From assembly GCA_045577415.1 (NCBI GenBank), contig JAZNII010000097.1:1-16867 (forward strand): a stretch of DNA of 16,867 nt, in the 5' to 3' direction. Below are positions 1 to 6,318 of the stretch, in pieces (positions within the stretch are counted from its first letter, which is position 1; each line of letters opens with the position of its first letter). The position numbers and the translations under genes are program-made. The notes below the pieces were generated by a model. The model ran no database searches, had not been told where the DNA came from, and saw only the letters and a program-made list of their open reading frames with translations. The DNA comes from SVTX01 sp045577415. Lineage in GTDB: Bacteria > Bacillota > Clostridia > Oscillospirales > CAG-272.

Positions 1-8
1 ATCTGAAA

Positions 9-13
9 CCTCC
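9..13 (-). promoter_or_regulatory. Ribosome binding site of a minus-strand gene starting at the left edge
   Basis: On the minus strand GGAGG is followed by six bases and then AT at positions 2 and 1, so an ATG would be completed by the first base outside the window. A TAAAAT -10-like hexamer lies about 30 bases upstream at 39-44. The gene itself is not visible, so its product is unknown. Because a terminator ends the trxA transcript at 146-169, this gene probably starts a new transcription unit. Confidence 0.5.
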
Positions 14-145
14 GATAGTGTTTTTTTCGTCAATTAACATTTTATCAGATTTTTTTCAGATATGCTCTTCTTTTTTTGTTTTTTACTTTTTATTTGCTAT
101 ATCTGTTGGTTTCACCCCAACATTTATTATAGAACCAAAAAATTG

Positions 146-169
146 CCGCCTGCGGGTCTCCGCAGGCGG
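146..169 (-). terminator. Rho-independent terminator of the sufC-trxA unit
   Basis: A perfect 10-bp GC-rich stem (146-155 pairing with 160-169) closes a four-base loop. On the minus strand it is followed by AATTTTTT. It lies 8 bases past the trxA stop codon and is the only strong intrinsic terminator in the sufC to trxA unit. Confidence 0.9.
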
Positions 170-176
170 TCTTGTG

Positions 177-491
177 TTATTGAATGTGTTTGTTTATAAA
201 GGTCCCAATAATCGTTTTAGAGTTCAATCCGATAAGTTTTCCCGCGATCTCTCCGTTTTTCACGATGATGAGGGTAGGAATACTATCGATAGAAAAGGTA
301 ATTGCGAGCTGCTGTTCAGTGTCAATGTTGACTTTACCTACCTTGATGTCTTTACGCTCATTGGCGATCGCCTCAATAGCGGGAGCGATCACACGGCAAG
401 GACCGCACCACTCTGCCCAGAAATCAAGCAAAACAGGCTTTTCGGAATTTATTACCTCTGATTCAAAATTAGCATTAGTTACTTCCAACAT
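177..491 (-). CDS. trxA: Thioredoxin
   Basis: A 104-residue thioredoxin that reduces protein disulfides in the cytoplasm. The active site WCGPC lies near residue 30 after the usual FWAE stretch. The conserved cis-proline is in SIPT, with a KNG turn after it. The length matches single-domain bacterial thioredoxins. The frame stays open upstream to 536, but the ATG at 489-491 is preceded by AAGGAG at good spacing and gives the canonical N terminus, so that start is preferred. It is the last gene of the sufC unit, 11 bases after the FTR-like gene. Placement beside an FTR-like protein suggests, without proving, that the two interact. trxB lies upstream behind its own strong hairpin, so co-transcription with trxB is uncertain. 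Confidence 0.95.
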   Translation of the reverse strand: MLEVTNANFESEVINSEKPVLLDFWAEWCGPCRVIAPAIEAIANERKDIKVGKVNIDTEQQLAITFSIDSIPTLIIVKNGEIAGKLIGLNSKTIIGTFINKHIQ

Positions 492-502
492 ATCGTTTCT
501 CC

Positions 503-700
503 TTATTTGCTTTTGTAGTATAGCATACAGTGGCAATAGCCTTCAAAGTCGGGATCATTGATCTGGGATTTAAATTCCTCGCACATACATCTGTATTCTT
601 CCTTGTCCTCGCGTCGGCAAGGGCAAAATCCACCGCGACGGCGAAGTCCTTCCTTTACGATAGCAACAAGCTCTTTATCGGAATTTTCGGTAATTTTCAT
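503..700 (-). CDS. Small ferredoxin-thioredoxin-reductase-like Fe-S protein
   Basis: A 65-residue protein with three Cys-X-Cys pairs: CPC at 26-28, CMC at 38-40 and CHC at 56-58. This is the hallmark set of the ferredoxin-thioredoxin reductase catalytic (beta) subunit, where a 4Fe-4S cluster sits beside a redox-active disulfide and passes ferredoxin electrons to thioredoxin. Spacing differs from the plant and cyanobacterial pattern (CPC-X16-CPC-X8-CHC); here it is X9 and X15, although the total span is almost the same. The protein is also much shorter than the roughly 110-residue classical subunit, and no variable (alpha) subunit is nearby. GAGGT precedes the ATG. It sits 16 bases after the SufB-like gene and 11 before trxA, so thioredoxin is the obvious candidate partner. 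Family assignment is fairly secure; the reaction is inferred. Confidence 0.8.
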   Translation of the reverse strand: MKITENSDKELVAIVKEGLRRRGGFCPCRREDKEEYRCMCEEFKSQINDPDFEGYCHCMLYYKSK

Positions 701-716
701 AGTTTATACCTCAAAA

Positions 717-1649
717 TTACTTCAAGAAACCGTTGATGATCTCTTCCTCTGCCTGCTTTTCGTCAAGTCCGAGGGTCATGAGCTTGATAAGCTGCTCGCC
801 TGCGATCTTACCGATTGCTGCTTCGTGAATAAGCGATGCTTCGGTGTTATTAGCGACGATCTTGGGAACTGCGACAACGCTTGCGTTATCCATAATAATT
901 GCGTCACACTCGGTGTGTCCCGAGCATCTTGCGTTGCCAACCACGTCAGAGATAAAGAGCTGACGGGAGTTATCCTTGGCGACAGAACGAGAAACTACGT
1001 GAGTTCCGCAGTCCTCACCGCGAAGGTCAACGACGAATTCGGTCTCAGCAAACTGCTCACCGTGTGTCATTATCTTCTCGTGAACGACAAGAGTGGACTT
1101 TTCGTTGAGAATCGCCTCGGTCTTTCTCTTTGTGGAGTCAACACCCTTGATCTGCGTGGTCTCCATTTCCATATAAGCGCCCTCGGCAAGCTCGACCACG
1201 GTGTGAGGATTCATAATGTTCTTTCCGTTTCCGTCGCCGTCCCCATAGTGCTTCTCAACGTATTTTACTTTTGCGTTCTTGCCGACGTAAAAGCTATGGA
1301 TTCCGCTATGTTCGCTATCCTGAACGCCGCAGTTGTGAATTCCGCAGCCTGCGATAATAAGAACGTCAGCGTTCTCCTCAATATGGAAATCATTATAAAC
1401 GATCTCTTTAAGACCGCTTTCGGCAAGAATTACGGGGATGTGAACGCTCTCTCTTTTCCCTGCCGCCTTGATGTAAATGTCAATTCCCGGTTTATCCGTT
1501 TTCTTCTCAATTATAATGTTTTCGGATGACTTCTTGTCAAAAGTGTCTCCGTCAACGCGGATAGAATAAGCACCCGCAGGCACGCCCTCAAGGTCTGCTA
1601 CCTCGCGAAGGATGTTCAGTTTGATACTGTCAAGCTTCTTTTCAGCCAT
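717..1649 (-). CDS. sufB: SufB/SufD-family Fe-S cluster scaffold (minimal SUF, SmsB-like)
   Basis: A 310-residue SufBD-family protein, expected to assemble Fe-S clusters together with the SufC ATPase. The C-terminal half carries the conserved core: ECDAI with Cys248, then LIHEAAIGKI with Glu276. Their 28-residue spacing resembles that of the essential Cys and Glu of E. coli SufB. It is far shorter than E. coli SufB (about 495 residues). Only one SufBD paralogue is present and no sufS, sufU or sufD is adjacent, which fits the minimal SufBC-like (SMS) systems of archaea and anaerobic Clostridia. Its ATG overlaps the sufC stop by one base (TAATG), and GGGAGG precedes it. Alternative label: SufD; the retained Cys favours a SufB-like scaffold role. 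Confidence 0.88.
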   Translation of the reverse strand: MAEKKLDSIKLNILREVADLEGVPAGAYSIRVDGDTFDKKSSENIIIEKKTDKPGIDIYIKAAGKRESVHIPVILAESGLKEIVYNDFHIEENADVLIIAGCGIHNCGVQDSEHSGIHSFYVGKNAKVKYVEKHYGDGDGNGKNIMNPHTVVELAEGAYMEMETTQIKGVDSTKRKTEAILNEKSTLVVHEKIMTHGEQFAETEFVVDLRGEDCGTHVVSRSVAKDNSRQLFISDVVGNARCSGHTECDAIIMDNASVVAVPKIVANNTEASLIHEAAIGKIAGEQLIKLMTLGLDEKQAEEEIINGFLK

Positions 1650-2380
1650 TATTCGTCACCTCCCTGAGTAAACTTACAACCCGCCTGAGCCGAGAGGAGG
1701 TCAGGCAATATATCGTTTTTAGCGCCGTATGCGGCAATTCTTCCGTCTGCCACTACTACTATCTTATCTGCAATGTCAAGAATTCTCTCCTGATGAGATA
1801 TTATCATGATGCAACCGTGGGTTCTTTCGTGCATCTTTTCAAAGACCTTGATAAGATTGTTGAAGCTCCAAAGGTCGATTCCCGCCTCAGGCTCGTCAAA
1901 GATAGAAAACTTTGTGCCTCTTGCGTTGATCATCGCGATCTCGATTCTTTTAAGCTCACCGCCCGAAAGCGACTCGTTGACCTCGCGGTTTACGTATTCT
2001 TTCGCGCAGAGACCAACCTCGGAGAGATATTTGCATGCTTCCGCAACTGAAATTCTGCTGCCCGCTGCCAAAGATATAAGATCCTTGACAGTAATACCCT
2101 TAAATCTTACGGGTTGCTGGAAAGCAAAGCTGATACCTGCGTTAGCTCTTTCGGTGATCGTCATATTGGTAATATCAACGCCGTCGAGCAAGATCTGACC
2201 CGAATCAGCAGTATAAATTCCCGCAATCAGCTTGGCAAGTGTCGACTTTCCGCCGCCGTTTGGGCCCGTGATCGCAACAAAGCGATCGTTAATGGTAAGA
2301 CTTACGTTATCTATAATTTTCGTTTCCTTTCCCGTATCGGGATTGGTAACCGTATAGCTTAGATTCCTTATTTCTAACAT
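1649..2380 (-). CDS. sufC: Fe-S cluster assembly ATPase SufC (SmsC-like)
   Basis: A 243-residue ABC-type ATPase of the SufC family, a soluble cytoplasmic partner of SufB that drives conformational change during cluster assembly. Walker A (GPNGGGKST) is at residues 39-47, the Q-loop in AFQQP near 87-90, signature LSGGE at 138-142, Walker B FSIFDEPEAGID at 158-169 and an H-loop SHQE near residue 200. The DEPEAGID box is close to the DE(P/T)DSGLD of other SufC proteins. A start six codons upstream is possible, but AAAGGA sits just before the ATG at 2378-2380, giving the standard MLEIRNL beginning. First gene of the unit with SufB-like, FTR-like and trxA, behind its own promoter at 2432-2460. Confidence 0.92.
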   Translation of the reverse strand: MLEIRNLSYTVTNPDTGKETKIIDNVSLTINDRFVAITGPNGGGKSTLAKLIAGIYTADSGQILLDGVDITNMTITERANAGISFAFQQPVRFKGITVKDLISLAAGSRISVAEACKYLSEVGLCAKEYVNREVNESLSGGELKRIEIAMINARGTKFSIFDEPEAGIDLWSFNNLIKVFEKMHERTHGCIMIISHQERILDIADKIVVVADGRIAAYGAKNDILPDLLSAQAGCKFTQGGDE

Positions 2381-2431
2381 ACTTTTTCCTTTCTGCAAAA
2401 TATTTATATAAAAGCATTATTTGCCCATATC

Positions 2432-2460
2432 ATTCTACCATAAAACGTCAATTAAATCAA
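2432..2460 (-). promoter_or_regulatory. Sigma-A-type promoter of sufC
   Basis: Read on the minus strand: -35 TTGATT (2455-2460), a 17-bp spacer, -10 TAGAAT (2432-2437). The start codon is about 52 bases beyond the -10. The -35 lies inside the inverted repeat at 2451-2470. Both hexamers differ from consensus, so this is a moderately strong prediction. Confidence 0.6.
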
Positions 2461-2470
2461 TAGATTTAAT
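2451..2470. promoter_or_regulatory. Inverted repeat over the sufC -35, possible operator
   Basis: A perfect 8-bp inverted repeat (ATTAAATC and GATTTAAT) with a 4-base centre covers the sufC -35 hexamer and its upstream flank. The position suits a repressor site. It matches neither the IscR nor the SufR consensus I know, and AT-rich palindromes arise by chance in such spacers, so the regulator is unknown. Confidence 0.4.
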
Positions 2471-2520
2471 CAAAATAATATTCTTTTTCTTTTTTGGGAA
2501 GGTTCTTGAAGAGTGTGGGG

Positions 2521-2566
2521 TTTGGGGAGGGGGAAACTTCTTCCAAGAAGTTTCCCCCTCCCCAAA
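2521..2566 (-). terminator. Perfect 22-bp hairpin downstream of trxB
   Basis: A perfect 22-bp inverted repeat (2521-2542 with 2545-2566) with only two central bases begins 2 bases after the trxB stop codon. The core is G-rich on one arm, with an inner CTTCTT/AAGAAG. Minus-strand flanks lack a clean U-tract, but the stem is very stable and well placed to terminate or protect the trxB transcript. Similar hairpins lie at 3663-3700 and 9788-9823. Confidence 0.7.
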
Positions 2567-2568
2567 AA

Positions 2569-3474
2569 TCACTTATCCAAATACCTACAAGCGGCGAGGG
2601 CGGCGGTAGCACCGTCTCCGCAAGCTGTGGATATCTGTCTGATATTTTTAGTTCTGCAGTCGCCTGCAACAAAGAGACCGTCTGTTTCGGTCAGGCAGTT
2701 CTCGTCAGAGACTACGTATCCGCGGTCGGAGAGAGCCACGAGGTTCTTATAAGCCTCGTTTTCGGGGACCTGACCGATAGCGACGAACATTCCGTCAAGG
2801 TCAAGTCTCGTTTTCTCGCCTGTTGCGGTGTTTCTGATAACGATACCGCCAAAAACATCGTTTCCATGGATCGCTTCAACAGTGCAACCGTAAATTATCT
2901 CAACGTTAGCTCTCTTTCGAAGTATCTCTGCAAGCTTTTCTTCACCTGTGAAGAAATCGAGGTTCTGAACAACGTAGACCTTATAGCATCCGTCGGAGAG
3001 CATAATTGCCTCCTGTAACGCCGAGTTTCCACCGCCGATGACAGCAACCGTTTTGCCAGCATAGAATGCTCCGTCGCATACTGCGCAGAAGGAGATGCCG
3101 TCACCGATAAATTCTTCTTCTCTGTCGATTCCGAGAAGACGGTGGCGCGCGCCTGTCGCGAGAATTACGGTCTTGGACATATAAATATCGTCACCGCAGA
3201 ATACGCAGAAAAGGTCACCCTCTTTTTCGATTCCCGTAACCTCTGCCATATCGATCTCCGCACCCATCTCTATAGCCTGGGAGACCATTTTTTCAGCCAG
3301 CTCGTTTCCGCTTATCTGTCCGTATCCGGGGTAGTTTTCGATCTTGGGGGAAAAGGTCATCTGGCCGCCGAACATTCCCTTGTCGAGAACGAGAACGCTT
3401 TTATCAGCGCGTCTGGCATAAATTGCGGCGGTAAGTCCGGCAGGACCTGCGCCGACAACTATTAAATCGTACAT
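2569..3474 (-). CDS. trxB: Thioredoxin reductase-like flavoprotein
   Basis: A 301-residue low-molecular-weight thioredoxin reductase family flavoprotein. The FAD-binding GAGPAG is at 8-13, the redox-active CAVC at 130-133, the pyridine-nucleotide-domain GGGNSA at 147-152, and the C-terminal FAD motif GLFVAGD is followed by the usual QISTACGDG. The basic HRRxxxR segment that binds the NADPH 2'-phosphate is absent: the equivalent place (residues 170-176) reads QNLDFFT. NADPH may therefore not be the donor; NADH or reduced ferredoxin are alternatives, as known for some archaeal and clostridial relatives. AAAGGA lies ahead of the ATG. It is flanked by nrdD and the sufC-trxA unit, and plausibly reduces TrxA and/or the redoxin domain of NrdD. 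Confidence 0.88.
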   Translation of the reverse strand: MYDLIVVGAGPAGLTAAIYARRADKSVLVLDKGMFGGQMTFSPKIENYPGYGQISGNELAEKMVSQAIEMGAEIDMAEVTGIEKEGDLFCVFCGDDIYMSKTVILATGARHRLLGIDREEEFIGDGISFCAVCDGAFYAGKTVAVIGGGNSALQEAIMLSDGCYKVYVVQNLDFFTGEEKLAEILRKRANVEIIYGCTVEAIHGNDVFGGIVIRNTATGEKTRLDLDGMFVAIGQVPENEAYKNLVALSDRGYVVSDENCLTETDGLFVAGDCRTKNIRQISTACGDGATAALAACRYLDK

Positions 3475-3512
3475 TTTTGTAAATTCCTTTCTGATGTCGG
3501 AATTAAAGTTAA

Positions 3513-3542
3513 ATTTAGCGCTTTTGTGAAAGTTTTTGTCAA
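3513..3542 (-). promoter_or_regulatory. Possible trxB promoter
   Basis: On the minus strand a perfect -35 TTGACA (3537-3542) is followed after 18 bp by CTAAAT (3513-3518), or after 19 bp by TAAATT. The -35 overlaps one arm of the hairpin at 3540-3561. The weak -10 limits confidence. Confidence 0.4.
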
Positions 3543-3700
3543 GCTTTTTTCAAAAAGCTTGCGCTGGTCCAACTCGCGGAGCGTTGGTCGCCGCTCGCAA
3601 GCGGCGAAATCACCCATATCGTTCAAAAGCGCCACGAAAGGGTGAATTTTCGCCAGAGGCGAAAAGAGGGAAAACACACAAGTGGGGGTTTTCCCTCTTT
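3540..3700. repeat. Cluster of short palindromes, possible interspersed repeat element
   Basis: The trxB-nrdD spacer is built almost entirely of short perfect inverted repeats: 3540-3549 with 3552-3561 (10 bp), 3588-3595 with 3600-3607 (8 bp, loop CGCA), 3647-3654 with 3658-3665 (8 bp, loop AGA) and 3663-3675 with 3688-3700 (13 bp). No convincing coding frame is present. The sequence AGGGTGAATTTT at 3639-3650 recurs at 9789-9800 in the pckG terminator. The pattern resembles a composite of dispersed palindromic units rather than ordinary spacer. Copy number elsewhere in the genome cannot be seen. Confidence 0.55.
3663..3700 (-). terminator. Likely nrdD terminator
   Basis: A perfect 13-bp stem (3663-3675 with 3688-3700), 12-base loop, begins 9 bases past the nrdD stop codon. 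On the minus strand the stem ends in CUCUUU and runs on as UC, so the U-tract is short but present. Confidence 0.7.
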
Positions 3701-3709
3701 AAATAACAA

Positions 3710-6127
3710 TTAATTCTGAGTTTCTTCAATAAACTTCTTGATGTTGGAGAGGTTAGCTGCCTTGGCGATCTCAAGTCCGTCCTCAACAACTACAAGCGTG
3801 GGTGCCTGCTTGATGCCGTACTCTGCAACGAGGTCAAGATGCTCGTCTGCAAAGAGCTTTTCAAACTCGATTCCTGCTTTGTCAAGGAACTCGCCTGCGA
3901 TCTTACAGTTGGGACAGGTCTTGGTTGCGAAAAGCAGAACCTTCTTGCCTGCTACGGTCTCGCACACGCACGATTCCTCTGCAACAGGCTCGGGAATGAT
4001 GTTAATAGTTCTTACGCTATCTGCACCAATGTTGATCTCGGGATGAAGCTCGGTGGAGCGATCGATATTATATGTTCTTCTTTCCTTGAACTCCTGGCTC
4101 TTACCGTCGTTCCAGTTCTGAACGGGACGGTAGTAACCGGTAATACGGCTATAAACCTCGGTCTTCTTGCCACACTTGGGGCAGGTGTACTCTTCACCGT
4201 TGATATATCCGTGATCGGTACATACGGAATAGGTGGGAGACATAGTGTAATAAGGAAGCTTGTAGTTCTCTGCGATCTTGCGAACAAGATTAGCAGCGCT
4301 CTTCCATGTGGGAAGCTTTTCACCGAGGAATGCGTGGAATACAGTACCCGAGGTGTAGAGGGTCTGAAGCTCGTCCTGAATGTCGAGAGCGTCGAAGATG
4401 TCCTCGGTATAGCTTACGGGAAGGTGGCTGGAGTTGGTGTAGTAAGGAGCCTTTGCGTTGTCGGTTGCGGTGATGATGTCGGGCCATCTCTTTCTGTCGT
4501 GCTTAGCGAAGCGGTAAGAGGTGGACTCAGCGGGTGTTGCCTCAAGGTTGTAGAGGTCGCCGTACATCTCCTGATAATCGGAAAGTCTCTCTCTCATGTG
4601 GTTGAGGACGTTCTTAGTGAACTCCTGAGTTTCCTTGTGAGTCATGTCGGCTCTCAGCCACTTAGCGTTAAGACCAACCTCGTTCATACCAACGAGACCG
4701 ATGGTCGAGAAGTGGTTGTTGAAGGTGCCGAGGTATCTCTTGGTATAAGGATAGAGTCCGTTGTCAAGGAGCTTGGTGATAACGGTTCTCTTGGTCTTGA
4801 GCGAGCGAGCGGAAATGTCCATGAGCTTATCAAGTCTCTTGTAGAAGTCCTCTTCGTTCTCTGCAAGGTATGCAATTCTGGGCATATTGATAGTTACAAC
4901 GCCGACAGAACCTGTGGACTCACCACTTCCGAAGAAGCCGCCCGACTTCTTACGAAGTTCTCTGAGGTCAAGACGGAGACGGCAGCACATGGAACGAACG
5001 TCCGAGGGCTCCATATCGGAGTTAATGTAGTTTGAGAAATAAGGAGTACCGTACTTTGCGGTCATCTCAAAGAGAAGCTTGTTGTTCTCTGTCTCCGACC
5101 AGTCGAAATCACGGGTGATGGAGTAGGTGGGGATAGGATACTGGAAGCCACGGCCGTTAGCGTCACCCTCAATCATGATCTCGATGAACGCCTTATTGAC
5201 CATATCCATTTCAGCCTTACAATCCTTGTACTTGAAGTCCATTTCCTTGCCGCCGACGATACAGTTAAGCTCGGCGAGGTCGTTAGGAACGGTCCAGTCA
5301 AGGGTGATGTTGGTAAAGGGAGACTGAGTACCCCAACGGGAAGGTGTATTTACGCCGTAAATGAAGGACTGGATGCACTGCTTTACCTCCTTGTAGGAAA
5401 GGTTGTCCACCTTTACGAAGGGAGCGAGATATGTATCAAAGGAGGAGAATGCCTGCGCGCCTGCCCATTCGTTCTGCATAATTCCGAGGAAGTTTACCAT
5501 CTGGTTGCAGAGGGTGGAAAGGTGGGAAGCGGGTGCGGAGGTGATCTTACCTGTTACACCGCCAAGTCCCTCCTGAATGAGCTGCTTCAGCGACCAACCT
5601 GCACAGTAACCTGTGAGCATGGAGAGGTCGTGAATGTGAATGTCAACATTTCTGTGAGCGTTAGCGATCTCGTCGTCATAGACCTCGCTGAGCCAGTAGT
5701 TAGCGGTGATAGCGCCCGAGTTGGAAAGGATAAGTCCGCCTACGGAATAGGTAACGGTGGAATTCTCCTTAACTCTCCAGTCAAGAGCCTTAAGGTACTG
5801 ATCAACGGTGTCCTTGTAGTCAAGGGCGGTATTCTGAACATTTCTGAGCTTTTCTCTCTGACGGCGGTAAAGGATGTACGCCTTTGCGACGTCTGCGTAT
5901 CCTGCCTGAACGAGAACCGACTCAACGCAGTCCTGAACATCCTCAACCGAGATAAGTCCGTCCTTGATCTTAGGCTCGAACTCTGCGGTGACCTTAAGCG
6001 CCAAGAAGTCGATTATATTCTGGTTGAACTGCTTTTCCTGTGCCTCAAATGCCATTCTGATGGCATCGGAGATCTTGCTTAAATTGAACTCTACGATCTT
6101 TCCGTCTCTCTTTTGTACGCTGTACAT
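3710..6127 (-). CDS. nrdD: Anaerobic ribonucleoside-triphosphate reductase with C-terminal redoxin domain
   Basis: An 805-residue class III ribonucleotide reductase, reducing NTPs to dNTPs without oxygen by a glycyl radical. An ATP-cone occupies about residues 1-90 (VQKRDGK motif). Candidate active-site cysteines are Cys175 in GYCAGW and Cys382 in MCCR. A CxxH...CxxC zinc site (C636, H639, C649, C652) precedes the glycyl-radical motif SRITGY with Gly664. Most NrdD proteins end soon after this; here about 110 residues follow, with CVC at 720-722 and a glutaredoxin/thioredoxin-like domain from about 726 with TCPNC (738-741) and the cis-proline QAPT. A built-in redoxin suggests a dithiol reductant instead of formate. 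AAGGAG precedes the ATG. Activated by NrdG encoded just upstream; expression is probably NrdR-controlled. Confidence 0.95.
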   Translation of the reverse strand: MYSVQKRDGKIVEFNLSKISDAIRMAFEAQEKQFNQNIIDFLALKVTAEFEPKIKDGLISVEDVQDCVESVLVQAGYADVAKAYILYRRQREKLRNVQNTALDYKDTVDQYLKALDWRVKENSTVTYSVGGLILSNSGAITANYWLSEVYDDEIANAHRNVDIHIHDLSMLTGYCAGWSLKQLIQEGLGGVTGKITSAPASHLSTLCNQMVNFLGIMQNEWAGAQAFSSFDTYLAPFVKVDNLSYKEVKQCIQSFIYGVNTPSRWGTQSPFTNITLDWTVPNDLAELNCIVGGKEMDFKYKDCKAEMDMVNKAFIEIMIEGDANGRGFQYPIPTYSITRDFDWSETENNKLLFEMTAKYGTPYFSNYINSDMEPSDVRSMCCRLRLDLRELRKKSGGFFGSGESTGSVGVVTINMPRIAYLAENEEDFYKRLDKLMDISARSLKTKRTVITKLLDNGLYPYTKRYLGTFNNHFSTIGLVGMNEVGLNAKWLRADMTHKETQEFTKNVLNHMRERLSDYQEMYGDLYNLEATPAESTSYRFAKHDRKRWPDIITATDNAKAPYYTNSSHLPVSYTEDIFDALDIQDELQTLYTSGTVFHAFLGEKLPTWKSAANLVRKIAENYKLPYYTMSPTYSVCTDHGYINGEEYTCPKCGKKTEVYSRITGYYRPVQNWNDGKSQEFKERRTYNIDRSTELHPEINIGADSVRTINIIPEPVAEESCVCETVAGKKVLLFATKTCPNCKIAGEFLDKAGIEFEKLFADEHLDLVAEYGIKQAPTLVVVEDGLEIAKAANLSNIKKFIEETQN

Positions 6128-6220
6128 TTCTTTCTCCTTAAATTTTTAAATATTTTTGTAAATTGATCTACTGAATTTCCTTTTTGCCATATAGGTTTAC
6201 ATAAAAAATGGCATAAATTG

Positions 6221-6242
6221 GGCGCGGACAGCCATCCGCGCC
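6221..6242 (-). other. Stable hairpin at the start of the nrdD leader
   Basis: GGCGCGGA (6221-6228) and TCCGCGCC (6235-6242) form a perfect 8-bp GC-rich stem with a 6-base loop. It begins within a few bases of the transcription start predicted from the -10 at 6251-6256 and stands out from its very AT-rich surroundings. It may stabilise the 5' end of the mRNA or control expression. A weaker 6-bp pairing (TGCCAT/ATGGCA) lies further along the leader. Confidence 0.6.
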
Positions 6243-6250
6243 GCATTAGC

Positions 6251-6279
6251 ATTATACTATATTTAGTGGTAGTTGTCAA
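6251..6279 (-). promoter_or_regulatory. Consensus promoter of nrdD
   Basis: On the minus strand TTGACA (6274-6279), a 17-bp spacer and TATAAT (6251-6256) match the sigma-A consensus perfectly. The start codon is about 124 bases downstream of the -10, leaving a leader of about 118 bases. Such a strong promoter implies the gene is controlled by repression, fitting the NrdR-box-like sites immediately upstream. Confidence 0.9.
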
Positions 6280-6286
6280 CCCCAAA

Positions 6287-6302
6287 ACACAAGATATTGT
6301 GT
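6287..6302. promoter_or_regulatory. NrdR box 1
   Basis: ACACAAGATATTGTGT agrees with the NrdR box consensus ACACWATATATWGTGT at 15 of 16 positions and is a 6-bp inverted repeat. It lies just upstream of the nrdD -35. NrdR is the ATP/dATP-sensing repressor of ribonucleotide reductase genes in bacteria; its gene is not in the window. Confidence 0.82.
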
Positions 6303-6318
6303 TTTTTCGCAAAATTCG

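Noticed and set aside
558..1529. Long plus-strand open frame of 323 codons opposite the SufB-like gene
   Set aside because: It is the antisense of a clear SufBD-family gene, has no ribosome binding site, and its translation shows no recognisable domain.
3475..3709. Small gene of 71 codons (3462-3677, minus) in the trxB-nrdD spacer
   Set aside because: It runs through consecutive palindromes, overlaps the trxB start, lacks a ribosome binding site and looks like repeat DNA.
3839..5035. 398-codon plus-strand open frame opposite nrdD
   Set aside because: Antisense shadow of nrdD created by codon bias; nrdD has full family motifs.
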